The notes: generated by a model from the letters alone, not told the origin. 64,000 nucleotides of DNA from Endozoicomonas sp965196975 (GCF_965196975.1 NZ_OZ239981.1:5828001-5892000); one strand, 5' to 3'; counted from the first letter of the stretch, positions 26,614-36,185 are shown. Translations and numbers: made by a program.

Positions 26614-26923
26614 GAGGGGCTGTATCCTTGCCGTTTATTATTAGAGTTATTTTGTCTACCAATGGATTAATCTAACTGCGCTATTGCGCTGATAACCCGG
26701 GTTCCAGTACAGCCTTGGATCCCTTGGTAATAGTCCCCACTATGACCAGTTATTTCGTCTGAACTTGAACCGGAGTTCGCAATGTTTACGACGATGGTTA
26801 GAAATTATCCTTGGTATTATTGTTATTGTTTTGTGTTTCGGCCTGTCTATTTGTACTAAAGTGCATATTGGTATGCAAGAAATTTATACCCTGTTTTTTA
26901 AACTTCCTCCTGAATCATTTTTT

Positions 26924-26943
26924 CCCTGTTTTACAGGGTTTTT
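26924..26943 (+). terminator. short terminator-like hairpin
   Basis: CCCTGT / ACAGGG stem of 6 bases with TTT loop, followed by TTTTT. It reads as a plus-strand terminator though no plus-strand gene precedes it. Confidence 0.5.
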
Positions 26944-27038
26944 CTTCATATCAGAATGAGCTGTCTGGTTGTCACACATGATGTGACAACCTGGTTTGAG
27001 TTCTTGTTTTAATGAGCTTTGTGCTCTTTTTGCGATTC

Positions 27039-27066
27039 CTCGTTCCCACGAGGTTGTGGGAGCGAG
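27039..27066. repeat. REP-like palindrome
   Basis: CTCGTTCCCAC, 6-base loop, GTGGGAGCGAG. It lies downstream of the cytochrome gene. A related palindrome occurs at 47060-47087, and sequences of this form are widespread intergenic repeats in gammaproteobacteria. Confidence 0.65.
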
Positions 27067-27090
27067 AGCATTTATCGGTATTAAAAATAA

Positions 27091-28422
27091 TCAGTAACTG
27101 TAACCTCCACCCGCACAGGGGGTATCGTCAGAGTCCATCTGATTGATCCACTCACTGACCAGCGCTACACCTTTGGTGTGGCTGAGTGATCGACCCAGTT
27201 CCGGCATCATTTCGCCGGGCTCCAGAGTCTCCATTCGATAGGTCAGGATGGATTGCTCTGCATGGCCCGGCAAGATATCCACAGGCCGGTTGCCTGCCCC
27301 TTTACCTGCTGCAATGGGGCGTTTACACAAACCAAGGGTGGCATCCAGTGGTGTATCCATGGTTAAGAACAGTCCACTGGTTCTTGCTGCACCTTTTGGG
27401 TTATGGCAGTGGCTGCAATTGGCATCCAGGTAGCTGCGTGCTCGATGAGCCAGGGTTTCGTCAGGTCTGCCATTAGGCCACAGGGCATTTTGTGATGCAC
27501 TTTTGACGTCATCCAAACCCGTGAGCAGGCCAGCTTTTATCAGGTGTGTCAGCTGGTTTTCTTCTCCGTAGGCATAGGTAAAGTTCCGGTTAAGGTGACG
27601 AATCTTTGGACCCAGGGGTTTTACTGCTTGTCGACTGTCGTCTTCTGCATGACAGCCGGCACACTGGTTGGCATCGGGAATGATGTAGGCAAACGGCTTT
27701 TCCTCTGTTGAGCCATCAATGCCAGTGACAGTTAACTGCATACTGTCACCAGCCCACTCCAGTACCGCATCCGTCTGCTGCTCATTCCAGACATAGGGTA
27801 GGGCAACCCAGCCATCTTCCTGATGGACAAGCAGGCGGGTTTCAACCAATCGCACCTTGTCCAGTGGCAGGCCTTTTTCGGGTGAAAAGAGTGATTTTTC
27901 GCCTTCCGAAGCCTGAAGCGTAGCGCCATTGGCAACCGGATAATAAAAGGTTTTGCTGATGACGGTTCCTACGGGATACTGAATCTCATCATCCACAACG
28001 CTGGCCTGCTGTCCCTGGGGAATCCAGAGCGTTCTCAACTTGCTGGCGTAATCGGTAAACAACGGTGTGTTTAATTCATAGGGAACCACCGTGTCCGCCA
28101 GTTCCATTGAATTGCCATTGATGGACAAAATCTGCCACTGGCTGAGATTATCCGGGTAGTTATCTCCCGAGGTCATCAGCAGAGGTTGTGACTTTTCACC
28201 ACAGCCTGCTAATACCAGAGCCATCAGCCATACTGCGAACACCCGAAGAGGCTGTCGTAAAAGGGCTGCGCTTGACAATCCGGCGTTAAAAAACGGCTCA
28301 AAATGCTCATTTACTACTTGTAAACTGCGCTTACTCGCCATTTTTTGCCTTGTCTTGCCTGCGCTCGCTACCTTTTCCGAGACCCTCTTGATCAAGGCAG
28401 GTACCCTGATAACAGCAACCAT
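27091..28422 (-). CDS. SO_2930-like diheme c-type cytochrome lipoprotein
   Basis: A 443-residue protein with two heme c sites, C254-A-G-C-H and C336-S-H-C-H, and a lipobox L-A-G-C at 71-74. It is therefore anchored facing the periplasm and probably transfers electrons. Residues 85-250 are a beta-rich domain preceding the first heme. It starts 3 bases after the beta-helix lipoprotein gene stop, with GAGGG upstream, so the two are an operon. Residues 1-60 come from reading through a repeat-like sequence and do not resemble a normal signal peptide. The true signal peptide may be only RVFAVWLMALVLAGC, with the native start lost or uncertain. Confidence 0.85.
   Translation of the reverse strand: MVAVIRVPALIKRVSEKVASAGKTRQKMASKRSLQVVNEHFEPFFNAGLSSAALLRQPLRVFAVWLMALVLAGCGEKSQPLLMTSGDNYPDNLSQWQILSINGNSMELADTVVPYELNTPLFTDYASKLRTLWIPQGQQASVVDDEIQYPVGTVISKTFYYPVANGATLQASEGEKSLFSPEKGLPLDKVRLVETRLLVHQEDGWVALPYVWNEQQTDAVLEWAGDSMQLTVTGIDGSTEEKPFAYIIPDANQCAGCHAEDDSRQAVKPLGPKIRHLNRNFTYAYGEENQLTHLIKAGLLTGLDDVKSASQNALWPNGRPDETLAHRARSYLDANCSHCHNPKGAARTSGLFLTMDTPLDATLGLCKRPIAAGKGAGNRPVDILPGHAEQSILTYRMETLEPGEMMPELGRSLSHTKGVALVSEWINQMDSDDTPCAGGGYSY
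28295..28339. repeat. imperfect palindrome core of a probable dispersed repeat
   Basis: Imperfect palindrome centred on TTTACTACTTGTAAA, with arms GGC...ATTTAC and GTAAA...GCC. It is part of a stretch of about 170 bases (roughly 28245-28420) that reads into the cytochrome N terminus. Similar sequences recur in marine gammaproteobacterial genomes (recollection, not searched). Confidence 0.5.
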
Positions 28423-28425
28423 AAA

Positions 28426-29682
28426 TCAACCCTCGTCTTTTGTTATCAGCGATTCGGGCAGAGAAATAGCTGCCAGCTTGGGCAGTGAGCAACGGTGCGG
28501 AGCAATGTCTGTACTGATATTGCTGAAGTTATTACCCGCATCCACGTTTACAACGCCACTTTCCCCGTTGTCAATACACAGTGCCGGAGTCTTGCTCTTT
28601 GGGTTGACGATGCCATCCCAGAGCACATCAGGAAGACTGCCACTGAAGCCAAACTCAGCGATCTTCAGAGCTTTCAGTTCTATCCGGTCAGGGCTGTCAC
28701 CACCGCCTTCGAACCGGTTACCGTAGACATAGATACCTTCAGGGTAGGGGTCGAAGTCTTCGGCCAGTTTGTAGTCCGACTCGTAACCCGCGGTGTAATA
28801 ACTGCTGACAATGACGTTGGCAGTTTTGTTGTCTTTGATGTCGTTGTTGAATATTTCAACATTGTCGTTTGAGTTGATCAGGACACCAGAGCCGGCTGGA
28901 ACCGCAGCAACGGCTGTGCCAGGGGTGCCGAAGTTTTCGTAGTTATTGGCATAGATCTGGTTTTCATAAATACGGGTGGTATGTCCTGGCTGCTTCAGGT
29001 AAGGCATATTGAAGACCAGCACGCCGCCAGTATTGTTAGTCGCTACATTGCCATAGACATCAGCACCGATGGTGTTTTCAATTTCAATACCGGCCACATT
29101 ATATTCAGCACGGTTGTTGCGAACGATGACATTTCTGGACTGGCCAACATAGATGCCGGCATCGGATGCGCCAATGGCCACCGAGTCTTCGATCAGTGTG
29201 TTCTCGGTCTGTACCGGGTAAAGGCCGTAGGCACCGTTGGCATTATCAGGACCGTTGGTCCATTCAACCCGCACCCGGCGGATAACAATGTTTTCCCCCT
29301 GGTTAACTTTGAGGGCATCGCCTTTGGTATCTTCGATGGCCAGATCTTCCACGACAAAGTCGCTGGCATTCACCAGCAGGCCTTCTGCACCGGCAACCTG
29401 TCCTTTAAAGGAAAGGATGGTTTTATCCATACCGGCACCTCGGATGGTTACTCCATCTACATTCAGAGAGAGGCTGCGGTCAATACTGTAGGTACCTTCT
29501 GGTAACTCAATGACATCACCGGGTTTTGCCTTGATCAGTTTTGCCTGAAGGTCTTTTCGGAAGTTTTTGGCGGCTTCAGTGGTCTGGACTGCTTCCTGAG
29601 CATCCTGACCACAGGCCGACAGCAGTAAAGCAGTGGCAGTGACTGCCAGTACAGAACGGATTTTCAAAGGGGGTGTCCTCAT
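28426..29682 (-). CDS. parallel beta-helix repeat lipoprotein
   Basis: A 418-residue exported lipoprotein. The signal peptide ends in the lipobox L-L-S-A-C at about residue 24. Residues 45-400 form a right-handed parallel beta-helix: repeated 20-25-residue coils such as GVTIRGAGMDKTIL, IVIRRVRVEWTNG, TLIEDSVAIGASDAGIYVG, VIVRNNRAEYNVAGIEIEN. It is paired with the diheme cytochrome as in Shewanella SO_2929/SO_2930-type loci (recollection). Beta-helix proteins of this kind bind or cleave polysaccharide, but no catalytic residues stand out. First gene of the two-gene operon. Confidence 0.88.
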   Translation of the reverse strand: MRTPPLKIRSVLAVTATALLLSACGQDAQEAVQTTEAAKNFRKDLQAKLIKAKPGDVIELPEGTYSIDRSLSLNVDGVTIRGAGMDKTILSFKGQVAGAEGLLVNASDFVVEDLAIEDTKGDALKVNQGENIVIRRVRVEWTNGPDNANGAYGLYPVQTENTLIEDSVAIGASDAGIYVGQSRNVIVRNNRAEYNVAGIEIENTIGADVYGNVATNNTGGVLVFNMPYLKQPGHTTRIYENQIYANNYENFGTPGTAVAAVPAGSGVLINSNDNVEIFNNDIKDNKTANVIVSSYYTAGYESDYKLAEDFDPYPEGIYVYGNRFEGGGDSPDRIELKALKIAEFGFSGSLPDVLWDGIVNPKSKTPALCIDNGESGVVNVDAGNNFSNISTDIAPHRCSLPKLAAISLPESLITKDEG

Positions 29683-29960
29683 TCTTATTGTTCTTATAGA
29701 GAGTTGTATAAGTAAGCAAAACGCGAGGTTAAATTAACTCAGTGGGATGTAGGGAATCTGACTAGAAATGGTAAAAATGCACCTGATTTTAAAATCAGTC
29801 AGTAAATTTCAAAATTGGTAAGTTCGATAGAGGCCTTGATATACCAAGGGAATTCCTATGTTTCTTACTGGATTCGGGCTATTACAGGCGGTTGGCGGTC
29901 TTGAGCAAGGGGAAAAAAAGCTTATAGGCTGCTTCGTGTAACAACCGTTAATTATGGTAA

Positions 29961-31076
29961 TAGGACTTTCGCATTGACAGGCAGCTGTAAAAATTGCTAG
30001 ATCAGCAAAAAATAGCGGATGTCGTCGTGCGTAGAAAGATAACAAGACCTACAACAGCTGGGTGTGATTTGCCGAAATATACAGGGTTTCTATTGTGTGA
30101 GCCGAAATCAGCAACCTGTACTCGCCTTAGTGAGATCGGAGATATGTCACACCACAGCGTTAACCGTTTTCTACAACGTGAAGACTTTGCTCCCAATGAC
30201 CTTTTCATGGAAGTAGCCGCAAGGCTGATTCTTGATGGGGGCACGCTATCGGTTGATGATACGGTGCTGGATAAGCCGTACAGTAACTACACGGCATTCA
30301 TCGGCTATCATTACTCGGGCAAGCATCATAAAGCCGTCAAGGGCATTAATCTCATAACGCTCTATTACACCGATATCAAAGGCTATAGCCTTCCTGTCAA
30401 TTTCCGTATCTATGACTCTGCGGACGGAAAGTCCAAAAATGATTATTTTCTCGAGATGCTGAAAGAAGTACTTGTATGGGGCTTACGACCTGCATTTGTT
30501 ACGGGGGATTCCTGGTATAGCAGTGCCGCAAACCTGAAGACTGTGAAAAACAACGGTCTGGGTTTTATGTTTGCCGTTAAAAGCAACCGTACTGTTTCTA
30601 TCCAAAAGGGTGACTACCAACAAGTGCAGAGCCTGGAGATTCCTGAAGAGGGAATAACCGTTTGGCTACGTAATTTTGGTTCTGTGCGTTTGTACCGGAC
30701 GCGGCTAAAAAACGAGCTGCGCCATTACGTCGTCTACACACCCCATGCTGGATCAGAGGTATCACCACAGGTAGGCTTTAATGAACTTCACCTGCACCAT
30801 TGGGCGATCGAAGAGTATCACCGGGCGCTGAAACAACTCTGCAGTATTGAGCGCTTTCAGGTGAGAGGAAAGCAGCAGGTCAGGAACCATATTTTTGCCT
30901 CTATCTTTGGGTATGCCTGCCTTCAGGCCAAGAAAGTATCTGAATCTCTCAGTAGCATCTATCGCGTTAAGAATGATGCGCTCAAGGATGCTATTTGGGA
31001 CTTCATTAAGAGCTTCTCTGATGGTAAAGACTGGCTGAGACCATCTTTTATCAGAGCTGTCAATGCGTAAGTTCTA
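29961..31076 (+). mobile_element. IS701-like element
   Basis: A 1116-base element. Terminal inverted repeats of 20 bases match at 18 positions: TAGGACTTTCGCATTGACAG at the left, and the complement of TAGAACTTACGCATTGACAG at the right. It is flanked by the direct repeat GGTAA (29956-29960 and 31077-31081). Single copy in this window. Confidence 0.85.
29994..31070 (+). CDS. IS701-like DDE transposase
   Basis: A DDE transposase of about 330-358 residues. Likely catalytic residues, numbered from the TTG at 29994, are D88/D89 (LSVDDTVLDKP), D172 (VTGDSWYSS) and E273/E274 (HHWAIEEYHRALKQ). The N terminus KYTGFLL...SHHSVNRFLQREDF is the usual helical DNA-binding start of IS701/IS4-like enzymes. No ATG is present before it. 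Either TTG at 29994 or the TTG at 30069 (before KYTGF) could start the protein; the latter fits family length better. The reading frame is undamaged. Confidence 0.85.
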   Translation: MLDQQKIADVVVRRKITRPTTAGCDLPKYTGFLLCEPKSATCTRLSEIGDMSHHSVNRFLQREDFAPNDLFMEVAARLILDGGTLSVDDTVLDKPYSNYTAFIGYHYSGKHHKAVKGINLITLYYTDIKGYSLPVNFRIYDSADGKSKNDYFLEMLKEVLVWGLRPAFVTGDSWYSSAANLKTVKNNGLGFMFAVKSNRTVSIQKGDYQQVQSLEIPEEGITVWLRNFGSVRLYRTRLKNELRHYVVYTPHAGSEVSPQVGFNELHLHHWAIEEYHRALKQLCSIERFQVRGKQQVRNHIFASIFGYACLQAKKVSESLSSIYRVKNDALKDAIWDFIKSFSDGKDWLRPSFIRAVNA

Positions 31077-31149
31077 GGTAATTAAAAAATAGATTCCTTC
31101 GTGTCTTAGTGACTTTATGTTTCAAGTCTTGTGTAGGCCGTGGGCACAT

Positions 31150-32331
31150 TTATACAGAGTGGTCACGTAGGGAATCCTGTTGGAGATTGTACTCTTTTCG
31201 GTATTGGCTGGGTGTCTTTTCCGTTCTCTCCTTAAAAGCCCGGTTGAAAGCACTGAGTGATCGAAAACCGACATCAAGTGCTATGGTCAAAACGGGTAGC
31301 TGGCAGTCTTGCTGAGATACCAGTCGACGACAGGCTTCCTGAATTCGATAACCATTGAGGAAATCGTTGAAGTTTCGATACCCCATCTGCTGATTGATCA
31401 GTTGTCGCAGTCGGTACTCCTGAATATCCATGGCTTCAGCCAGGTCACTGATGGTGATGCCTTCCTGTCGATAGAGTTTCTGATCTTCCATCATCCCTTT
31501 CAGCTTATCAGTCCACAGGTTACCTGGTTCAGTCTCTGGTTCACTGGTGACTTCCTGAGTTTGTTCTGTCTGATTATTCAAGGCTGTTTCTGGCGCAGGA
31601 CTCTGCACCAATCCGGCTTCGGAGAACAACAGGCCTGAACGAAATTTCAGTAAGCGGCCATAAAAGGCAAAAAGAAACAGAGCTAAAAGGACAGGTTGAG
31701 CCAGCTTAAATGCCGGTGGGCCGCCATTGAAGAACTGTTCCATGGTGACGACAACGGCAATATAAAAACCAACACTGCCTAACAGCCAGACCCTTAACTC
31801 ACGACGGGATTCCACCAGGTCGTCCCGCATGCTACGGATAACGGTTGTGAGTGCATGGGCGATCAGGACAAATTCCAGCCATTGCGGCAGATGGAACATC
31901 AGCCAGCTGAATATAAAAGAGGTATCGAGGCTGAATAGATGGGCGCCAACCTTACCAATGGCAGGAGAGAAAATAATAAAGAAGGGGATGGCCAGCGTTT
32001 TTCTATTCAGACGAAAACCATCGTCAAATAGCAAGAGGCAAACCATCCAGAATAATGTGGGGATCATATTGCGGAAGGCGGTACAGAGCCAGATTAGCCA
32101 GAAGTTTTCAGTGGACGCTTCCGCGATAGGGAGTAAAAGGTAACCAATAAGGCTCACCTGCAACATGGCAAAGCACAGCGCACGGCAGTCACGTATTCCT
32201 GGTAACACCTGGAATAGTGTCATCATCGCCAGCGAGAGGCTGAAAAATGTGGCGGCAATTTGGTAGTCAGGCATCCTGATCCCCGATCTTCCGGCTTTTT
32301 TCTTATTTTGTCGTTGATAACTATTTGTCAT
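31150..32331 (-). CDS. membrane-anchored AraC family transcriptional regulator
   Basis: A 393-residue protein. Residues 20-230 contain about seven hydrophobic helices forming a membrane sensor domain. A linker of about 45 Glu/Thr/Pro-rich residues (TEQTQEVTSEPETEPGN) leads to a C-terminal AraC DNA-binding domain. Its two helix-turn-helix units are ITISDLAEAMDIQEYRLRQLINQ and LPVLTIALDVGFRSLSAFNRAFKERTEKTPSQYR. A ligand sensed within the membrane probably controls nearby genes. It diverges from the phospholipase-like gene across IS66 copy 2, which now separates them. An alternative ATG at 32274 has a better ribosome site (GGGGAT). Confidence 0.88.
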   Translation of the reverse strand: MTNSYQRQNKKKAGRSGIRMPDYQIAATFFSLSLAMMTLFQVLPGIRDCRALCFAMLQVSLIGYLLLPIAEASTENFWLIWLCTAFRNMIPTLFWMVCLLLFDDGFRLNRKTLAIPFFIIFSPAIGKVGAHLFSLDTSFIFSWLMFHLPQWLEFVLIAHALTTVIRSMRDDLVESRRELRVWLLGSVGFYIAVVVTMEQFFNGGPPAFKLAQPVLLALFLFAFYGRLLKFRSGLLFSEAGLVQSPAPETALNNQTEQTQEVTSEPETEPGNLWTDKLKGMMEDQKLYRQEGITISDLAEAMDIQEYRLRQLINQQMGYRNFNDFLNGYRIQEACRRLVSQQDCQLPVLTIALDVGFRSLSAFNRAFKERTEKTPSQYRKEYNLQQDSLRDHSV

Positions 32332-32371
32332 CAACCCTTCATAATCGCTATGGTATACGCATAATAAATTT

Positions 32372-33970
32372 GTAACTATTCAGCACCCTTCATATAAATC
32401 TGGAATTTTCTGATTTTTCGACCATCATCTTATACTCAATTTTTCTAACAAATCTCCAGTATGGAACCAGACTTCCCAGCTACTCCGTTTACCGAAGCTC
32501 TCCTTAAAGAGAATGAAGAGCTTCGGACCGAGAATGCGCTTTTACGGGAACGTTGCAGCGAACTGGAAGAAAGGGTTAATAAAAACAGTCAAAACAGTAG
32601 TAAGCCACCATCGTCAGATGGTTATCAAAAGCCCAGTAAAAAAGGGAGTGATAAAGGTGATACATCTTCCAAAGAAGCCCCCTGCTCCTCACAGGAAACA
32701 CCGAACCCCAAAAGCCTTAGACCATCTTCAGGCAATAAACCAGGTGGCCAGAAAGGTCATCAAGGCTCTTGTTTGAGACGTGTCGCCTTACCCGATTATG
32801 TCAGGCATCTGAAGGTTGAAAAATGTTGCTGTTGCCAGTCTTCGCTTATCGATATTAAACCCACCAAATACATTGAGCGACAGGTTTTTGATCCAGGTAG
32901 ACCCGGAGAATTTGAAGTTACCGCGTACTGGGCAGACGTTAAAGTATGTCCTTGTGGTAAACGGAACACCGCTGAGTTTCCCCAAGGAGTGAAAGCCGCT
33001 GCTCAATACGGAGAAGTGACTCAGGCAATGGCTGTTCATTTAAACCAGTATCACTTCATCCCATATCACCGGGTGTCTGAGTATTTCAATACTATTTATT
33101 GCATGAGTGTCAGCGCAGGCTCTGTTGCCAATTTTGTTGCCTATACCCATGAGAACCTGGCCTCTACTGAGCAGAGTATCCGCGATGCTTTACAAGAAAG
33201 TCCGGTTGCAGGAGCGGATGAAACTGGCATGCGGGTTGACGGTTCACTGTGGTGGTTACACATTATGCGAGATGACCAATGGACGCTTTACTACCTCTCA
33301 GAAAGGCGAGGTTGTGAAGCAATGGATGCAATGGGCATCCTGCTGACTTTTGCAGGCATTCTGGTTCACGATCATTGGAAGTCCTACTTTGCCTATGCGG
33401 CAGTGCATGTGCTTTGTAATGCCCATCATCTGAGAGAGCTTCAGGGAGTTGTCGATAGGGATGCGAATAAGCTGGCTCTGCGGCTGATGAAATTGCTTAC
33501 GCTCTCCTGGCACTTCTGCAAGAAATACAAAGCAGCCGGTCTGACTCAAATGCCTGGTGCAATACAGCTTCGCATTGAGACGATATACGACCAAATCCTT
33601 CAAAGGGCTCTCACGAAGGAAACCGCTTATATGGAAAAACAACGACAGGTGCTTGGACGTAAGAAGGTCAGGAATACCAAGGCCTACAACCTGTTCAAAA
33701 GGCTTATTGAGTTTAAGGTTGAAACGTTGCGCTTCATGTCGGACTTTTCAATTCCCTTCGATAACAATGGCAGTGAACGTGATGCCAGGATGGCCAAACT
33801 TAAGCAGAAGATCTCAGGCTGCTTCAGAAGCGAAGACGGAGGTACCATGTTTACCCGAATCCGAAGCTATTTATCATCTGCTAAAAAGCAGGGGTTGAAC
33901 ATATTTCAGGCGCTTCTTAAAGCGGTTCGAAATTACAACAATACGCCTTTGCTGGGTGCTGAATAGTTAC
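32372..33970 (+). mobile_element. IS66-family element, copy 2
   Basis: 1599 bases with the same perfect 17-base terminal repeats as copy 1. It is flanked by the perfect 8-base target duplication ATAAATTT (32364-32371 and 33971-33978). It inserted in the spacer between the AraC gene and the phospholipase-like gene, 12 bases before the latter's first ATG. Confidence 0.96.
32461..33966 (+). CDS. IS66 family transposase (copy 2)
   Basis: 501 residues, identical in translation to copies 1, 3 and 4: coiled coil, Cys cluster at 122-165, and DDE triad D253/D304/E439. The frame is intact and ends inside the right terminal repeat. Confidence 0.95.
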   Translation: MEPDFPATPFTEALLKENEELRTENALLRERCSELEERVNKNSQNSSKPPSSDGYQKPSKKGSDKGDTSSKEAPCSSQETPNPKSLRPSSGNKPGGQKGHQGSCLRRVALPDYVRHLKVEKCCCCQSSLIDIKPTKYIERQVFDPGRPGEFEVTAYWADVKVCPCGKRNTAEFPQGVKAAAQYGEVTQAMAVHLNQYHFIPYHRVSEYFNTIYCMSVSAGSVANFVAYTHENLASTEQSIRDALQESPVAGADETGMRVDGSLWWLHIMRDDQWTLYYLSERRGCEAMDAMGILLTFAGILVHDHWKSYFAYAAVHVLCNAHHLRELQGVVDRDANKLALRLMKLLTLSWHFCKKYKAAGLTQMPGAIQLRIETIYDQILQRALTKETAYMEKQRQVLGRKKVRNTKAYNLFKRLIEFKVETLRFMSDFSIPFDNNGSERDARMAKLKQKISGCFRSEDGGTMFTRIRSYLSSAKKQGLNIFQALLKAVRNYNNTPLLGAE

Positions 33971-33990
33971 ATAAATTTAATAAAAACTAT

Positions 33991-35352
33991 ATGTTACAGA
34001 GCCTGCTTATGCGTACCTTATGCTTTCTAATCTCTTTGCTGATATCTGCCCAGGCATTTTCCTGGTCCAACCACACTCTGGTTAGTCATCAGCTACTGGC
34101 TACACTTCCACAGGTTCGGGACTCTGCTCCGGTGAAAGTTGAAAGTCTGGAAAGCTTTCTGCTGGCCAATGAGAAGGCTCTGGAAGTTTTTCTGGATCAG
34201 CAGGAGCAATGGATGCAGAACAATTTATGGCACTATGCTCCGCGTCCGCAGGATCTGGCATTCAAAGCAACGGGTAGCAAAGACGATATCCGAACCCGCT
34301 TTGCCCATGCCATTCGTGTAAACCCGAATACCAAATGGCCTTTGTATTTACAGCTTCTTCCTGGGGAAAAACGGCTGTCTCCACTCATTAAGCCTGGTTC
34401 GGTCAGTACGCTGAAAAATTTTGATCATCTGGTTTCTGTGCAGCTGGTTCAGCTGAAACCAGGGGATAAGGCATCACCTGTTGATATCGTTACAACGGCC
34501 ACGGATGAACCTGATCATGGACTGGATATAGGCCTCTTTACTGACAGTAATACCGATTATGGCAAGATTTATGGGTTTGGAAAGCAGCCTTTCGGTAATC
34601 CAAACCTGGAGTACGGAACATAGGCGCCCTTTCACATGGGGTTTTACCATGAGTCTTCGATTCTTTATGCCCTGGGTGGTTTTTTAAAGCAGACTTATCC
34701 AGAGTATCGAATCCAGTTATTTAAACAGCTTTCCGAGTTTGCCTTCAAACAAGGGCATGATTACTGGGGATGGCGTTTTATGGGTTGGGGGCTACATTAT
34801 CTGGGGGACTTTTCCAACCCATACCATGTGATGCCGGTGCCGGGAAACAGTACCATGAAAACCCTCTGGGTTGGGCTGAAGAATATCATGGGTTTCCCGG
34901 AAGGACAGAATAACGCAATTCAACTGGCATCGAACCGGCATACGGTGCTTGAAGATTTTCAAAGTCTGGTGATGAGCCAGGCTTATGAAGAGAAAAACAT
35001 TCAGCATCCAACCATTCAGGCTCTGACAAGGCAAAAGCCAGCCAGAGTTTATGAGGATAGCCATATTGTGACGGTAATTTCACAACAGGCCTATGATAAA
35101 GCCCATGATATTCATGAAGTGCTTGAACAGACCATGCCTGAACAATATGTGAATGACCCAGCAGTGGAATACTCAGAATTGAATGCTAAAGCTTCGCTGC
35201 AGGAAACGGTGTTAAAGACATCTGGGGAAGATGGTTTTCACAAGCTGATTAGCATTATTACGGATTTATTGGGTGGGTTTTCAGAGAATGGCGCCTCCTA
35301 TGTTGAAGGGATATTAAGCACAAATAACCCAGAGAGTGTCAGCTCTTCTTAA
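33991..35352 (+). pseudogene. phospholipase C/P1-nuclease-like secreted protein, broken by an in-frame amber codon
   Basis: One frame of 454 codons interrupted by a single TAG at 34621-34623 (after LEYGT, before APFHMGFYHE). The first part has a signal peptide (LCFLISLLISAQAFS) directly followed by WSNHTLVSHQLL, where an N-terminal Trp and His would coordinate zinc. The second has HDYWGWRFMGWGLHYLGDFSNPYHV, the H...HxxGDxxxPxH zinc pattern of the phospholipase C/P1 nuclease fold. Both parts have good coding character, so the nonsense mutation (perhaps CAG to TAG) is recent. Separate start signals for the second half (ATG 34636) are absent. Without suppression the zinc site is split. Confidence 0.8.
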
Positions 35353-35389
35353 ATCCGCAGATTTTATTTAACCGCTCTCTGGGGTTTTG
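35327..35389 (+). terminator. long-loop terminator-like hairpin
   Basis: CCCAGAGAG (35328-35336) pairs with CTCTCTGGG (35375-35383) across a 38-base loop, followed by GTTTT. It overlaps the end of the phospholipase-like gene. Confidence 0.45.
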
Positions 35390-35426
35390 CATATTGGTAA
35401 TGTCTGCTGCAGTACAGCAGCAGGCC

Positions 35427-36185
35427 TCAGTCGTCGTCAGGTAAGTCCGGGTCGGCCATTAAGGCTCCGATAAAGCTGGTTTTATCCGTGAAGTAATTGT
35501 CAATCACTATGGATGACAGGAACTTGATGAGTCTATGGTCGGCGATGCCTGGCTTGCTAACTGTCAAAAACCACTCATTGTCACTGTTAACGGATTTTTT
35601 TAGCGTCGCAACACCAACTGTAGAGGCTTCGGCAGAATAGATTTGCAGTTCCTTGTTCTTCAGATCAAGAGTTGCTGCGGCAAGAGTTTGCTGATCACTG
35701 TCTTGAAGGTAAAACTTCGCATCTTTCATCGTGACAGGGGTTGTTAAAATGTACCCCAGAGACTGACCGTTAGAGCCCCGTACATGGTAGCTGTGCCAGT
35801 ATATATCCGGCATCACGGGTACATAGCTTGACCAGGTGAATTCAGTGGTTGCATCCCAAGTACCATCATTCTTGTAGAGGTCGTAGGTACCAAATACTCT
35901 GAGGGTGCGTTTCTTCAAGGTATTGTCGATGCCATTCTGTGAATCTTCAAACTGATAGTCGTATCCCAATAGACCACTGTCCGTTGTAATTCGGATACTG
36001 TATGGCTGTGTGACAGCCAAATGGCCATCATTTTCTATCAATACGGGATCCTTAGCAGCGGGGAGGCTGATCTCTGGTTCTGAAGCAACATTGATGCTCT
36101 CTTCTGCTTCAAAATTTTGGGCTAACACGCTTGTGGAAAGTGATATCAGTGCTATGTAGATAAAATTCGTGAATAAATTTCTCAT
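35427..36185 (-). CDS. exported protein of unknown function
   Basis: A 252-residue protein with a signal peptide (MRNLFTNFIYIALISLSTSVLA). The mature part is beta-rich: PYSIRITTDSGLLGYDYQFED, then VFGTYDLYKNDGTW, then IYWHSYHVRGSNGQSLGYILTTP, MKDAKFYLQDSDQQTLAAATL and HRLIKFLSSIVIDNYF. The layout of strands around a terminal hydrophobic helix faintly resembles the LURP-one/tubby/scramblase fold, which is only a suggestion. It ends in an acidic PDLPDDD tail. Converges on the phospholipase-like gene. Confidence 0.6.
   Translation of the reverse strand: MRNLFTNFIYIALISLSTSVLAQNFEAEESINVASEPEISLPAAKDPVLIENDGHLAVTQPYSIRITTDSGLLGYDYQFEDSQNGIDNTLKKRTLRVFGTYDLYKNDGTWDATTEFTWSSYVPVMPDIYWHSYHVRGSNGQSLGYILTTPVTMKDAKFYLQDSDQQTLAAATLDLKNKELQIYSAEASTVGVATLKKSVNSDNEWFLTVSKPGIADHRLIKFLSSIVIDNYFTDKTSFIGALMADPDLPDDD

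Larger units (their letters stand above)
26614..27090. other. intergenic region upstream of the DUF1302 gene
   Basis: About 480 bases holding the porin promoter on the minus strand, a small terminator (26924-26943) and a REP-like palindrome (27039-27066). No gene is supported. Confidence 0.5.

Noticed and set aside
28495..29505. Several plus-strand frames opposite the beta-helix gene
   Set aside because: They are shadows of the repetitive beta-helix coding sequence.
34621..34623. Amber codon as a programmed pyrrolysine or read-through site
   Set aside because: No downstream element or pylT-like gene is visible in the window; a simple nonsense mutation is the economical reading.
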